From: JARIHD01 sp964610985
GTDB taxonomy: Bacteria > Patescibacteriota > Saccharimonadia > Saccharimonadales > UBA4665
Reading direction: 5' to 3'
DNA: 24,915 bases
NCBI GenBank assembly: GCA_964610985.1
Contig: CAZSZJ010000019.1
Coordinates: 1-24,915 of the forward strand
Shown here: one piece after another, positions 13,776 to 21,145 of the stretch
How positions within the stretch are numbered: position 1 is the first letter of the stretch
Layout of the letters: the number at the start of each line of letters is the position of its first letter
The notes under the pieces: model-generated
Databases searched by the model: none
What the model saw: the letters and a program-made list of their open reading frames with translations, nothing else
Told to the model about the DNA's origin: nothing
Translations under genes and position numbers: made by a program

Positions 13776-13865
13776 TGGCGGAAGGGGTGGGATTCGAACC
13801 CACGGTACCGTTGCCGGCACGACGGTTTTCAAGACCGTTTCCTTAAACCGCTCGGACACCCTTCC
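13776..13865 (-). tRNA. tRNA-Ser (anticodon TGA)
   Basis: On the minus strand it begins GGAAGGG at 13865. Anticodon stem ACGGT/ACCGT with loop CTTGAAA gives anticodon TGA, reading UCA-type codons. There is a long variable arm, T arm GTGGG-TTCGAAT-CCCAC, discriminator G and encoded CCA (plus 13776-13778). Confidence 0.95.
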
Positions 13866-13933
13866 AGTAGTGCAGTGTTTTTCGGAATTAACAGAGGTAA
13901 TTATATCAAACATCTTCTTTTTATTCAAATCAT

Positions 13934-14556
13934 TCAGGCGCGGGCAAAAACGACGACAGTGATCGATACAGCCCCGGCGGCGCGAAGCACGCCGGCGGCA
14001 TGCTGGATACTTGCACCTGTTGTAATTACGTCATCGACGAGCACAACATGCTCGTTTGCCAGGTCGGCTGACGTCCAAAAGGCGTCTTTTAACTGCGCTT
14101 GCCGGATGTGCCGCCCCTGGCCAAGTTGTCGTGCCAGATACCGTCCTATAAGAGCCGATTGGTCATATCCTCTCTGGCGGACGCGCGTAGCGGCAGTAGG
14201 TATGTGGGTAACGATATCGTGCTTATTTGCGGTACCGACCCTTGATGCCAGGATCTAAGCCATCGGATTCGCAGCCGCTCGTGCGCGTTCAAATTTTAGT
14301 TTATGAACTAATTCTTTGGCTACGCCTTCGTAACTTACGGCGATTATTAAGCAGTCAAAGGGCAGGGCAGGTCGACACCGGCGGCAAGTATAAGGATGTA
14401 TCTTTCCCTGCGCCGGGTTATGGCAAAAGACGCACCCTTCGGCCGGCCCCGGGAGTGTGAGAGCACAAGCCCCTTACATAGCAATGTGCCCTCGACTCGG
14501 CATAATAAACAGAGGTGAGGAGCGATCGTGCTAATAATGTATTCAAGAATCATCAT
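13934..14556 (-). pseudogene. comF: Decayed comF (competence phosphoribosyltransferase-like)
   Basis: On the minus strand, ATG 14556 opens MILEYIISTIAPHLCLLC with a ComF-type Cys pair, then EGTLLCKGL. A frameshift near 14455-14470 moves the rest to another frame: CVFCHNPAQGKIHPYTCRRC (zinc-ribbon Cys), then AVSYEGVAKELVHKLKFERA. An in-frame TAG sits at 14255-14257. After it come VRQRGYDQSALIGRYLARQL and the phosphoribosyl-binding loop VVLVDDVITTGASIQHAAG, ending VVVFARA before TGA 13934-13936. The stretch between RQLGQG and DAFW is much shorter than in ComF, so there is an internal deletion too. ComF supports DNA uptake in competent bacteria. The gene is dead here unless the sequence has errors. 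Confidence 0.85.
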
Positions 14557-14594
14557 TGTTGTGTTTATTGTGTTGTAAATAAAGGGTTTTGGGG

Positions 14595-14624
14595 TTGCAC
14601 GCTGTTTCGGCCCTAAGCTATACT
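14595..14624 (+). promoter_or_regulatory. Promoter of the Hsp20 gene
   Basis: TTGCAC (14595-14600), 18-nt spacer, TATACT (14619-14624), the best sigma-70-like promoter in the window. A 50-nt leader ends in GGAGGG before ATG 14682. No CIRCE element is present. Confidence 0.65.
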
Positions 14625-14681
14625 GCTATTAATACAAAAACGCAAGGACTATTGATATTAACTCAGTGGAGGGTAACAACT

Positions 14682-15155
14682 ATGGCGCGACGCAATCGCG
14701 ACGATGACCTGCTGATGGAAGAGGACGAACTATCCGCTGCCTTTTTAGGTGACGACGATGCTGCTATCGTAGACGATCCTGCAGCCACTCCTCAGCCAGC
14801 GGTAGATGACGAGTGGGATGAAAGCGACATGCCAGGGCAGCTCGCAGTTGATGTATATGAAACAAAGGAACGATTGGTCGTTAAGGCCCGCACCGCCGGC
14901 GTCAACAAACACGACCTGGACGTAAGCATAGCTGACAACACTTTAAGTATCCGTGGTACATTGTCAGCCGGTAGCGAAGACGACGTCGTAAACTACTTCG
15001 TCCAAGAATGCTATTGGGGTGAATTCTCACGCAGCATTGCATTGCCCGTACCTGTCAAGGAAGAAGAGATCGAGGCTGTCCTCAAAGACGGCGTTCTCAC
15101 GATCAGCTTTACCAAGGTCAAACAAGACACCGTAAAGAAGATTCAAGTTCTCTAG
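14682..15155 (+). CDS. Small heat-shock protein, Hsp20/alpha-crystallin family
   Basis: A 157-aa ATP-independent chaperone that holds unfolding proteins in oligomers. Residues 1-50 are very acidic (LLMEEDELSAAFLGDDDAAI) and probably flexible. The alpha-crystallin domain spans about 52-150: LAVDVYETKERLVVKARTAG, HDLDVSIADNTLSIRG, then YWGEFSRSIALPVPV, the family's xGxFxRxxxLPxxV, and DGVLTISFTK, its GVL-type motif. The ATG is preceded by GGAGGG. The open frame upstream to 14589 lies before the transcription start and is rejected. It is monocistronic, with its own promoter and strong terminator. Confidence 0.92.
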   Translation: MARRNRDDDLLMEEDELSAAFLGDDDAAIVDDPAATPQPAVDDEWDESDMPGQLAVDVYETKERLVVKARTAGVNKHDLDVSIADNTLSIRGTLSAGSEDDVVNYFVQECYWGEFSRSIALPVPVKEEEIEAVLKDGVLTISFTKVKQDTVKKIQVL

Positions 15156-15207
15156 GTTTTCAAAGAACAAGCATTCGAGAACCCAACGAGAACCCAAGTC
15201 AAATTGT

Positions 15208-15245
15208 AAAATACCTCCGCCGAAACGGCCGGAGGTATTTTATTT
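15208..15245 (+). terminator. Strong terminator of the Hsp20 gene
   Basis: A 12-bp perfect stem (arms 15208-15219 and 15230-15241) of AAAATACCTCCG type, with an inner CCG/CGG pairing in the loop, followed by an A/T-rich tail. Confidence 0.85.
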
Positions 15246-15279
15246 TAAGCTCGTCCTTAAAAGCAAGGGTGGGGGACAT

Positions 15280-15308
15280 AAAAAAGCCGCCCGTTTTCAC
15301 TGAGCGGC
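15280..15308 (-). terminator. Terminator of the pilin-type gene 1 (bidirectional)
   Basis: On the minus strand: GCCGCTC, loop, GGGCGGC (one U.G pair), then six T. It lies 22 nt after the stop at 15330. The plus strand also has a T run after the hairpin, so it could serve both directions. Confidence 0.75.
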
Positions 15309-15329
15309 ATTTTTCTAATCACTCTAGCC

Positions 15330-15764
15330 TTAGGGCTGTGTAACTTTGTCCAAAACGAACTGGACGATAAACTGCGCAAGCGCAACGATCACCAAACCAA
15401 TGATGGCGTAAATGATCGTGTTTTTGGCGCTGCTCACGTTGCCGGAGTCACCACCAGAAGTAACATAACGGAAACCACCGTAGATGATCATAATAACCGA
15501 CACGATGCCGACCAAGATCGAAAAGATATTGATGATCGTCGTGATCATATTGTTGATGTTTGTTGTGCCGGTTTGAACGTCACAACCGGTGCCTGAAGTG
15601 GTTAACGTGGAACCACACTTTAGGTTTTCACGGATATTAGGGCCGTTACCCGTAGGTGTACCTTGAGCCGAGACCAAGGCGGGTGAGAGCGCCAATGCTG
15701 GTATGACCGCGAGGGCCAAACTGGCAGCAGCTATTGCAATTGTTTTGCGAATACGCTTGAACAT
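15330..15764 (-). CDS. VirB2/TrbC-like pilin-type protein 1 (144 aa)
   Basis: Secreted small membrane protein. The signal peptide is MFKRIRKTIAIAAASLALAV..., with a likely cut at VSAQG. A short exposed part has two Cys (50, 61). Then come two hydrophobic helices (about 73-95 and 115-137) separated by the family loop GGFRYVTSGGDSGNVSSAKN. This topology is that of VirB2/TrbC pilins, the subunits of type IV secretion pili. It starts at ATG 15764 with AAAGGA upstream. The longer open frame to 15827 begins before the promoter's -10. Unlike the other five it has its own strong promoter and a terminator, so it may be the most abundant subunit (inference). Confidence 0.85.
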   Translation of the reverse strand: MFKRIRKTIAIAAASLALAVIPALALSPALVSAQGTPTGNGPNIRENLKCGSTLTTSGTGCDVQTGTTNINNMITTIINIFSILVGIVSVIMIIYGGFRYVTSGGDSGNVSSAKNTIIYAIIGLVIVALAQFIVQFVLDKVTQP

Positions 15765-15797
15765 TTTGTTTCCTTTCTTAAAGAATTCTTTAGTTAT

Positions 15798-15827
15798 TTT
15801 ATAGCACAGCGGTTCGTGCTTTATCAA
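15798..15827 (-). promoter_or_regulatory. Promoter of pilin-type gene 1
   Basis: On the minus strand: TTGATA (plus 15822-15827), 18-nt spacer ending TGTGC, TATAAA (plus 15798-15803). The extended -10 (TGC) and near-consensus hexamers predict high expression. Confidence 0.65.
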
Positions 15828-15860
15828 TATGCCACCCTGTAAAAACCCATACCCCCTTCT

Positions 15861-16244
15861 CTAAACCTTGGTCAGCACAAACTGAACGATCGCCTGCGCG
15901 AAGGCCACAATAACAATGCCGACAACGGCGTAAACCAGCGTTGTTTTGGCAGTGGAAATCTTGCCTGAATCGCCGCCCGATGTAACGTAGGTAAAGCCGC
16001 TAACAATAATCATAATTACGGCAATCACTCCAACAATCCAGCTAAGGATGTTGATGGTTGTGGCAATGAGCGAGTCGACCGTCGGGTCACCTTTACCGCC
16101 AGTACAACCGCCGGTACCACTCACAGCGCCTACGCCGGCACAAATTTCGGATTTGGCATCAGCAAATACGGGCTGACTACCGAGTGCAAACAGACCCATT
16201 CCTAGGCCCAGTACAAATAGTGCGACGAGTAGTAATCTTTTCAT
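15861..16244 (-). CDS. VirB2/TrbC-like pilin-type protein 2 (127 aa)
   Basis: Signal peptide of about 28 residues (LLLVALFVLGLGMGLFALG, cut near VFADA). The exposed part has Cys 35 and Cys 47 and is Gly-rich (GAVSGTGGCTGGKGD). Two helices flank SGFTYVTSGGDSGKISTAKT. It is the closest relative of protein 1 in this loop. ATG 16244 follows AAGGAAC, 8 nt after the upstream stop, so it is the last gene of the five-gene pilin operon. Confidence 0.85.
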   Translation of the reverse strand: MKRLLLVALFVLGLGMGLFALGSQPVFADAKSEICAGVGAVSGTGGCTGGKGDPTVDSLIATTINILSWIVGVIAVIMIIVSGFTYVTSGGDSGKISTAKTTLVYAVVGIVIVAFAQAIVQFVLTKV

Positions 16245-16252
16245 AACGTTCC

Positions 16253-16636
16253 TTACACTTTATTAACGAAAAATATAATAATTGCTCGAGCTGAGACCAC
16301 GATAACAATGCCAACGATGGCATATATGACTGTCGTTTTGGCGGTACTAATCTTGGAAGAGTCGCCATTGGATAAAACATACATGAGGCCAGCGATAACC
16401 AACATCAGGGCCGCACTAACACCGGCGAGCCAACTGATGATATTGGCGGCCTTCTGTAATGTCCCATTTGGGCCTGTAAAGGGATTGGCACCGTTCGTTT
16501 GGCAAGCCGCAGAGGCCTTAGCGGCCGCACTCTCACAAGCGTCCTTAAAAACATCCACAGCAAGGACAGGCGCTGCTGGAGCAAAGCAAAGTCCGGCGAT
16601 AAAAAGGGCGGCCAGGGCCAGTCGCAGGCGCCTCAT
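16253..16636 (-). CDS. VirB2/TrbC-like pilin-type protein 3 (127 aa)
   Basis: Signal peptide MRRLRLALAALFIAGL..., cut near VLAVD. The mature N-terminal part has Cys 34 and Cys 45 and an Ala-rich helix. Two hydrophobic helices flank AGLMYVLSNGDSSKISTAKT. ATG 16636 lies 1 nt after the stop of gene 4 (TAGCATG), implying coupled translation. Confidence 0.85.
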   Translation of the reverse strand: MRRLRLALAALFIAGLCFAPAAPVLAVDVFKDACESAAAKASAACQTNGANPFTGPNGTLQKAANIISWLAGVSAALMLVIAGLMYVLSNGDSSKISTAKTTVIYAIVGIVIVVSARAIIIFFVNKV

Positions 16637-16637
16637 G

Positions 16638-16922
16638 CTACACCTTACCCATCACAAAGTTAACGATACCAAGGGCGGCCATACAAACCGCCAAGCCGAC
16701 AAGCGCATAGATAATAGCGTTTTTTGAGCGTGCGATTAAACTGGGGTCACCGTGTGAGATAACGTAGCGAAAACCGGCGATCGTTATAACAAGCAGAGCA
16801 ATTCCCCCCGCAATTCCAAACACAATATTCAAAATAAGCCGGAGTCGAGCACTATCGGCAGATACGGCAGGGAAGACATCCTTGGTGACGATTATTTGGG
16901 CAAGCGTATCAAAGAATTCCAT
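16638..16922 (-). CDS. VirB2/TrbC-like membrane protein 4 (94 aa), no signal peptide
   Basis: The shortest member. It has no typical signal peptide: a short N-terminal amphipathic part (FFDTLAQIIVTKDVFPAV), then two helices flanking AGFRYVISHGDPSLIARSKN. The conserved loop and second helix (IIYALVGLAVCMAALGIV) place it in the same family. The start shares one base with the upstream stop (TAATG). The lack of a signal peptide suggests different membrane insertion, perhaps as an inner-membrane partner and not an exported pilin. Confidence 0.8.
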   Translation of the reverse strand: MEFFDTLAQIIVTKDVFPAVSADSARLRLILNIVFGIAGGIALLVITIAGFRYVISHGDPSLIARSKNAIIYALVGLAVCMAALGIVNFVMGKV

Positions 16923-17326
16923 TATTTTGCCACCGCCGTTCCGATAAAGGACACCGTTGCCGTGGCAAGCAGAGAGATCACCAAACCGACGAGCGCGTTA
17001 ATGATGGTTTGTTGCGCGTCCTTGGTAGCATCGGGCGCACCATCACTCGTAATGTATTGGATACCACCCCAAATAATAAAGCCTACGGCCACAATACCGG
17101 CCACTCTAAGGACAATATCAAGGATCCCCAAAAGTATGAAGGTCAGGTCACTCGTTGCACCTGGTGCGGTTTTCCACTCAAAGGCGGATACCAGTTCACA
17201 TGCACCGGTAGCGCTGCTCTCTTTGATGCGGCCCGCTTCAATAAGGTATCGATCCCAGGAAGGAATACCAAAAAAATAGCGTACCGAGCAATCTGCTGCA
17301 AAGTTTTGAAAAAGTTGAGAGATCAT
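16922..17326 (-). CDS. VirB2/TrbC-like membrane protein 5 (134 aa), divergent loop
   Basis: About 60 N-terminal residues precede two helices (61-86 and 107-130). Cys 13 and Cys 43 are present. The loop GGIQYITSDGAPDATKDAQQ departs from the GGDxxKxxxAK pattern but keeps the GxxYxxS core. There is no cleavable signal peptide. It sits 15 nt after gene 6 and overlaps gene 4 by one base. It could be a specialised subunit or assembly partner. Confidence 0.75.
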   Translation of the reverse strand: MISQLFQNFAADCSVRYFFGIPSWDRYLIEAGRIKESSATGACELVSAFEWKTAPGATSDLTFILLGILDIVLRVAGIVAVGFIIWGGIQYITSDGAPDATKDAQQTIINALVGLVISLLATATVSFIGTAVAK

Positions 17327-17341
17327 TTTATATCCTTTCCG

Positions 17342-17848
17342 CTACGCGCCTACCAGGCCGCCAGGCAGCAGCCAGTTGATAAATGCCGCCATAAAGATAT
17401 AGGCGAGCAAGGCAAGAATAACATTCATAATACGCTTTTTAGCCGCAGCCACCTTGGAGGGATCACCCCCAGATGCCGAGTATTGGATTCCTGAAATAAC
17501 TATCGCAATAACAATCACGACACCAATTATAGCAGTCAACGTACGGATGAGGGGATTGATAAACATTTGCACGAGTCCACTGTCGCTGAGAATGCGGGTA
17601 ACGGTACACGACTCTCCCTGGCTACACTTCTTTTCGACGGCCGAGTTTGTTGTAGGTTTTATTTTGGCTGGCAAACAGGGGCTGGCGGGATTAGGGTTCT
17701 TGGTATCTTCTTCAGTACACTCTCTTATCTTTGGTTGCTCCTGGGCAAAGGTAGGCAATGGCGTAGCAAATACCATGCCTGCACCAAGTAATAATGCGAT
17801 GAAGGCGAGGATGATTTTTTTGTGGTGATATTTTGCGATTTTTATCAT
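17342..17848 (-). CDS. VirB2/TrbC-like pilin-type protein 6 (168 aa), first in operon
   Basis: The largest member. The signal peptide has KKIILAFIALLLGAGMVFA with a cut near TFAQE. An exposed region of about 55 residues has four Cys (44, 58, 75, 81). Two helices flank SGIQYSASGGDPSKVAAAKK. The C-terminus is NWLLPGGLVGA. It opens the five-gene operon running to 15861. A promoter lies about 30 nt upstream. No good ribosome-binding site is seen before ATG 17848. Confidence 0.85.
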   Translation of the reverse strand: MIKIAKYHHKKIILAFIALLLGAGMVFATPLPTFAQEQPKIRECTEEDTKNPNPASPCLPAKIKPTTNSAVEKKCSQGESCTVTRILSDSGLVQMFINPLIRTLTAIIGVVIVIAIVISGIQYSASGGDPSKVAAAKKRIMNVILALLAYIFMAAFINWLLPGGLVGA

Positions 17849-17872
17849 ATTCTAAGAGGCTCTTTTTTAGTA

Positions 17873-17901
17873 AGTATAGGCATATCAATCATCTTACACA
17901 A
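17873..17901 (-). promoter_or_regulatory. Promoter of the five-gene pilin operon
   Basis: On the minus strand: TTGTGT (plus 17896-17901), 17-nt spacer ending TATGCC, TATACT (plus 17873-17878). The divergent 1014-aa gene starts 127 nt away. A possible TATGC-TAAAAA for it lies near 17990, without a good -35. Confidence 0.5.
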
Positions 17902-18027
17902 GTACCTAAAACGTCAAGCAAACCCACTCAGTGGCTATATACAACAAAAACCGCCGGTTTTTTATGCTTATTTTTGCAAAGTCTGCTATGCTAAAAAGCG
18001 AAAAGGCAGCGCATAAAAACTGCTACA

Positions 18028-21000
18028 ATGGGCATGAAATACCTCTCAAACTTAACTCTAAAGCGTTTTACGGCATTCAACGGGGCTCTATTGGTTTTGA
18101 GTACCGCGCTCTTTACGAGTCTTATAGGCTATACAGCTACGCCTCAGGTTAGTGCTCAAGGGGCAAATTACGTTTATCGCAACGCCGGAACTATCGTTAA
18201 TGGAAACGAAACCTTTTATGACAAAAATATCCTCGACAATACCCGCGAATTCGTATTAGCTGGAACAAGCCCCTGTACTTCGGTAAATGCCAACCGCAGC
18301 AATATTCCCCGTGACCGCATCGTGGTGGATGCCAACGGCACAAACGGTTCGAGGTTCGTCGTCGACCCTAACAAAAAAGACAACACCGGTAGTGAACTCT
18401 GCGAGGCGGTCGAAACTAAAATTACTATCGGTAATCCTTCTAGCGCATCCAACTATACACTTTACCGCTCTGGCGATACCGTCAGTTCCTATAATGGCGG
18501 CCTTTCCTTCACTAAGTCAGGAACCAGCGGCAGCGCCGAAGTCTTTGTGCGCAACGGAGAGTCGGGCGTACAATGTGCCGACATAATGGTAAAAGATGGC
18601 GGCAACTGGTACCTATTTCCGATGGCGCCAAAGACCATTGACTTTGGCGACGAGGCGGGGACGGCCGTTTCAGAACGCTACGACGGGTATGTTGGCGGTG
18701 GCGGTGGCACAAAAGAAAATTGCCGCGTGCGCTCTATCGAAATCGAAAACCCATTCCAGCTAGACAAACGTCTGACCGACACGAGCTGTGATCCGACCAT
18801 TAATGAAAACTGTATAGGTGATGGCTATGCGAGGACGGGAATCACATCCAATCTTTTCGCGTACGACAATTTCCAAATTCCAAATGGATGGGGTGACGAC
18901 GGTTATCAGGTCATGAAGGGTGTTGGTACGGCCGACAATGCACCACCGGCCAATGCACCACCACCGACACCCGGCTCCAGCGAAGACGGCAATCTTGCAC
19001 CCACAAGCTGTGACGTTGCCTTTAGTGTTGTCGACGCCATATCCCTAAAATGGATCGTTTGTCCGGTTCTAGACAGCTTATCTGCTGTAGTCGGGCTATT
19101 AACCGACCTGCTTAACTCTCAGCTCTCAATAGACACTAAACCACTAAACGACGACGGCCCATATCACCTGGTGTCAAATGCCTTCCGTGTGCTTGCGATA
19201 GGCCTTATCCTTGTCGTTGCGCTTGTTATGGTGGTGTCGCAGGCTACGGGATTTGAATTTATGAGCGCCTACAGCATAAAGCGACTGGCGCCCAAATTAG
19301 CCATCATCATACTTCTTATAAGCTTTGCCTGGCCGCTTGGACAAATGGCCACGGGCATTGTAAACGCTGTCGGTCAAGGATTTGCTAAGGTCGCTATAAT
19401 TCCTTTCGACAATATACCGAGAGAGCAGTTGGGCGGCGGAAGCTCCATCTCGCTCGCCTTGCTGGGTACGGGGGCAATACTTTTCCTTGGACCACTCGGA
19501 ATTTTGAGCTGGGTCGGAACGGCAGCGCTTATATATGGAATGACTGTCTTCCTGCTTGGAATTGTTGAGACTGTCGGCTACCTGGTCTTGGGCCTAGCAC
19601 CACTCATAATAGCCTCTTTCGCTCTTGAGAACACGCGCGGTATTGGAAAATTCGGTGCCGGGGCGGCAACTGGCGTGGCAATGATATTCATGGTGGCACC
19701 GACCATCCTCGTGGGCATACGCGCAGGTGCGCTCACTTTGTACAACCTCGGTGGACCAGTCAATCAACTCATTGGTACTGGACTCGACCTGGCCGGACCA
19801 CTTTTACTTGCCGGAATTATAATAAAACTGGGCGGCAACATAGCCGGCCTGCTTACCGGAATCCAGGACAAACTCAACTTTGGTTCGCGGGCTCTTAGCA
19901 AATTCCGTGGAAACCAAATATCCAAGAACGCTGGAAAACTGGCCGCAGGAAACCGCTTCAAGCGCGACTATCTTGGGATTAACACTGCCTCCAAGGGCGC
20001 CACCGCATGGTGGAACGCCGACAACAAGAGCGCCTTCTTGAGCCTTAATAAGGGCCGTCGACAAGCTGCCCGCAATGCCGCCATGGAGCAACACGAAAAC
20101 ATTCTGGCAGCCCGCTATGGCAAGACCGAAAAGGCTCAGGTTGCACAGCACAATGATGGTCAGCAACGAGCGCAGTCCTACCGCGACGAACAGCAAGCAC
20201 GCATGTTCATGGCCGCCGACTGGGGTATGGAGCAAGATGATGTTGAGAAGGCAATCGCTGCCGCCAAAGTCAATGGTGGTTGGGGTCGACCGCAACAAAT
20301 CAATGCCGCGCGACGTCTGTTCGCTACAGGTACAGGCTATGACAATCTTCGCCAAGTACACGACACTGTAGCTCGCGTAGCGGGCAAAAACGACCAGCTT
20401 GCAGCCGCCATTATCGGCGAAGGAAACGCTACCACCAAAAGTGTTGGCCGTCACGACTTGGCAGCTGGTTTTGGCAAGCATATGGAATTATACGCTCAGC
20501 GCATGGCTCAGGGCCATTCCCTTACAGAAGCACAAGTTCATGAGGGAGTCCTGTCTGCGGTCAAAGAAACTGATCCCGTTACTCTGGGGCGTGACAAAGG
20601 CATTTCACAAAAGAACGCCGCTCCCGTTGTTGCAGCCGAGTTGCATCGCCAAGTGGCTACCATGGATGCAGCACCCTCAAAAGAATTGCGCGATGCTGCG
20701 CGCTTGGAGGCGGTCCGAATGTCTGGAGTGGTCGATGCCATTCAACAAAGCGTCCCATATTATGCCGCGGGTGCTATTGAACGATTTGAGGGTGAGCTGG
20801 GTGCACCTCTGGAAAGCGCGCGCGGTCAAGTCGCTCAAGCGGTCAAGCAAGCAACCAGCGACTACGAAACACAAACGGTTAGGCTTCGCACGCCAGATGG
20901 GCAAGTTATTACCCAGGAGCGTCCCGTCGTACTCCATGATGACGGTGGTACCGGTGTAATTCTTAAGCCAAACGCACGCCAGGATGATAGTGGACAGGTA

Positions 21001-21072
21001 AAATCAGCCGTTCAATGGGGTCCGCAACGAGGTTATCCGCGGAATGATCCCAACAATCCCAATAATCCGTAG
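18028..21072 (+). CDS. VirB6/TrbL-like polytopic membrane protein with long N- and C-terminal domains (1014 aa)
   Basis: Residues 14-35 form a signal or first helix, with a likely cut at VSAQG. An exported domain of about 300 residues follows, with paired Cys and a Pro-rich end (NAPPANAPPPTPGSS). At about 380-605 there are six to seven membrane helices, including LAIGLILVVALVMVV, APKLAIIILLISFAWPLG and GILSWVGTAALIYG, the pattern of VirB6/TrbL channel proteins. Residues 610-1014 are a soluble Gln/Ala-rich tail with helices (KGRRQAARNAAMEQHE, KRDYLGINTASKGATAWW) and an Asn/Pro end. VirB6 proteins form part of the inner-membrane channel of type IV secretion systems. ATG 18028 or 18034 are equally possible, and no ribosome-binding site is seen. 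It heads the plus-strand secretion operon. Confidence 0.75.
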   Translation: MGMKYLSNLTLKRFTAFNGALLVLSTALFTSLIGYTATPQVSAQGANYVYRNAGTIVNGNETFYDKNILDNTREFVLAGTSPCTSVNANRSNIPRDRIVVDANGTNGSRFVVDPNKKDNTGSELCEAVETKITIGNPSSASNYTLYRSGDTVSSYNGGLSFTKSGTSGSAEVFVRNGESGVQCADIMVKDGGNWYLFPMAPKTIDFGDEAGTAVSERYDGYVGGGGGTKENCRVRSIEIENPFQLDKRLTDTSCDPTINENCIGDGYARTGITSNLFAYDNFQIPNGWGDDGYQVMKGVGTADNAPPANAPPPTPGSSEDGNLAPTSCDVAFSVVDAISLKWIVCPVLDSLSAVVGLLTDLLNSQLSIDTKPLNDDGPYHLVSNAFRVLAIGLILVVALVMVVSQATGFEFMSAYSIKRLAPKLAIIILLISFAWPLGQMATGIVNAVGQGFAKVAIIPFDNIPREQLGGGSSISLALLGTGAILFLGPLGILSWVGTAALIYGMTVFLLGIVETVGYLVLGLAPLIIASFALENTRGIGKFGAGAATGVAMIFMVAPTILVGIRAGALTLYNLGGPVNQLIGTGLDLAGPLLLAGIIIKLGGNIAGLLTGIQDKLNFGSRALSKFRGNQISKNAGKLAAGNRFKRDYLGINTASKGATAWWNADNKSAFLSLNKGRRQAARNAAMEQHENILAARYGKTEKAQVAQHNDGQQRAQSYRDEQQARMFMAADWGMEQDDVEKAIAAAKVNGGWGRPQQINAARRLFATGTGYDNLRQVHDTVARVAGKNDQLAAAIIGEGNATTKSVGRHDLAAGFGKHMELYAQRMAQGHSLTEAQVHEGVLSAVKETDPVTLGRDKGISQKNAAPVVAAELHRQVATMDAAPSKELRDAARLEAVRMSGVVDAIQQSVPYYAAGAIERFEGELGAPLESARGQVAQAVKQATSDYETQTVRLRTPDGQVITQERPVVLHDDGGTGVILKPNARQDDSGQVKSAVQWGPQRGYPRNDPNNPNNP

Positions 21073-21094
21073 CTATCTAGATTTATAGGATATA

Positions 21095-21141
21095 TTGACT
21101 ATACCGCAAATATGTGCTTAAATTAAATCATAAGCACATAT
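21095..21141 (+). promoter_or_regulatory. Promoter overlapped by an 11-bp perfect inverted repeat
   Basis: TTGACT (21095-21100), 17-nt spacer ending TGTGC, TTAAAT (21118-21123). The -10 is embedded in ATATGTGCTTA (21110-21120), a 10-nt spacer and TAAGCACATAT (21131-21141), a perfect inverted repeat ending 4 nt before the ATG. There is no T run, so it is an operator or an RNA hairpin at the start, not a terminator. Confidence 0.6.
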
Positions 21142-21145
21142 CGTT

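Noticed and set aside
13875..14460. Plus-strand ORFs over the comF region
   Set aside because: The minus strand carries recognisable ComF motifs across the same bases. The plus-strand translations resemble nothing.
19804..20481. 225-codon minus-strand ORF
   Set aside because: It is antisense to the tail of the VirB6-like gene, whose composition produces a long open shadow frame.
20399..20959. 186-codon plus-strand ORF in a second frame
   Set aside because: It lies within the VirB6-like gene in a different frame, with no ribosome-binding site and odd composition.
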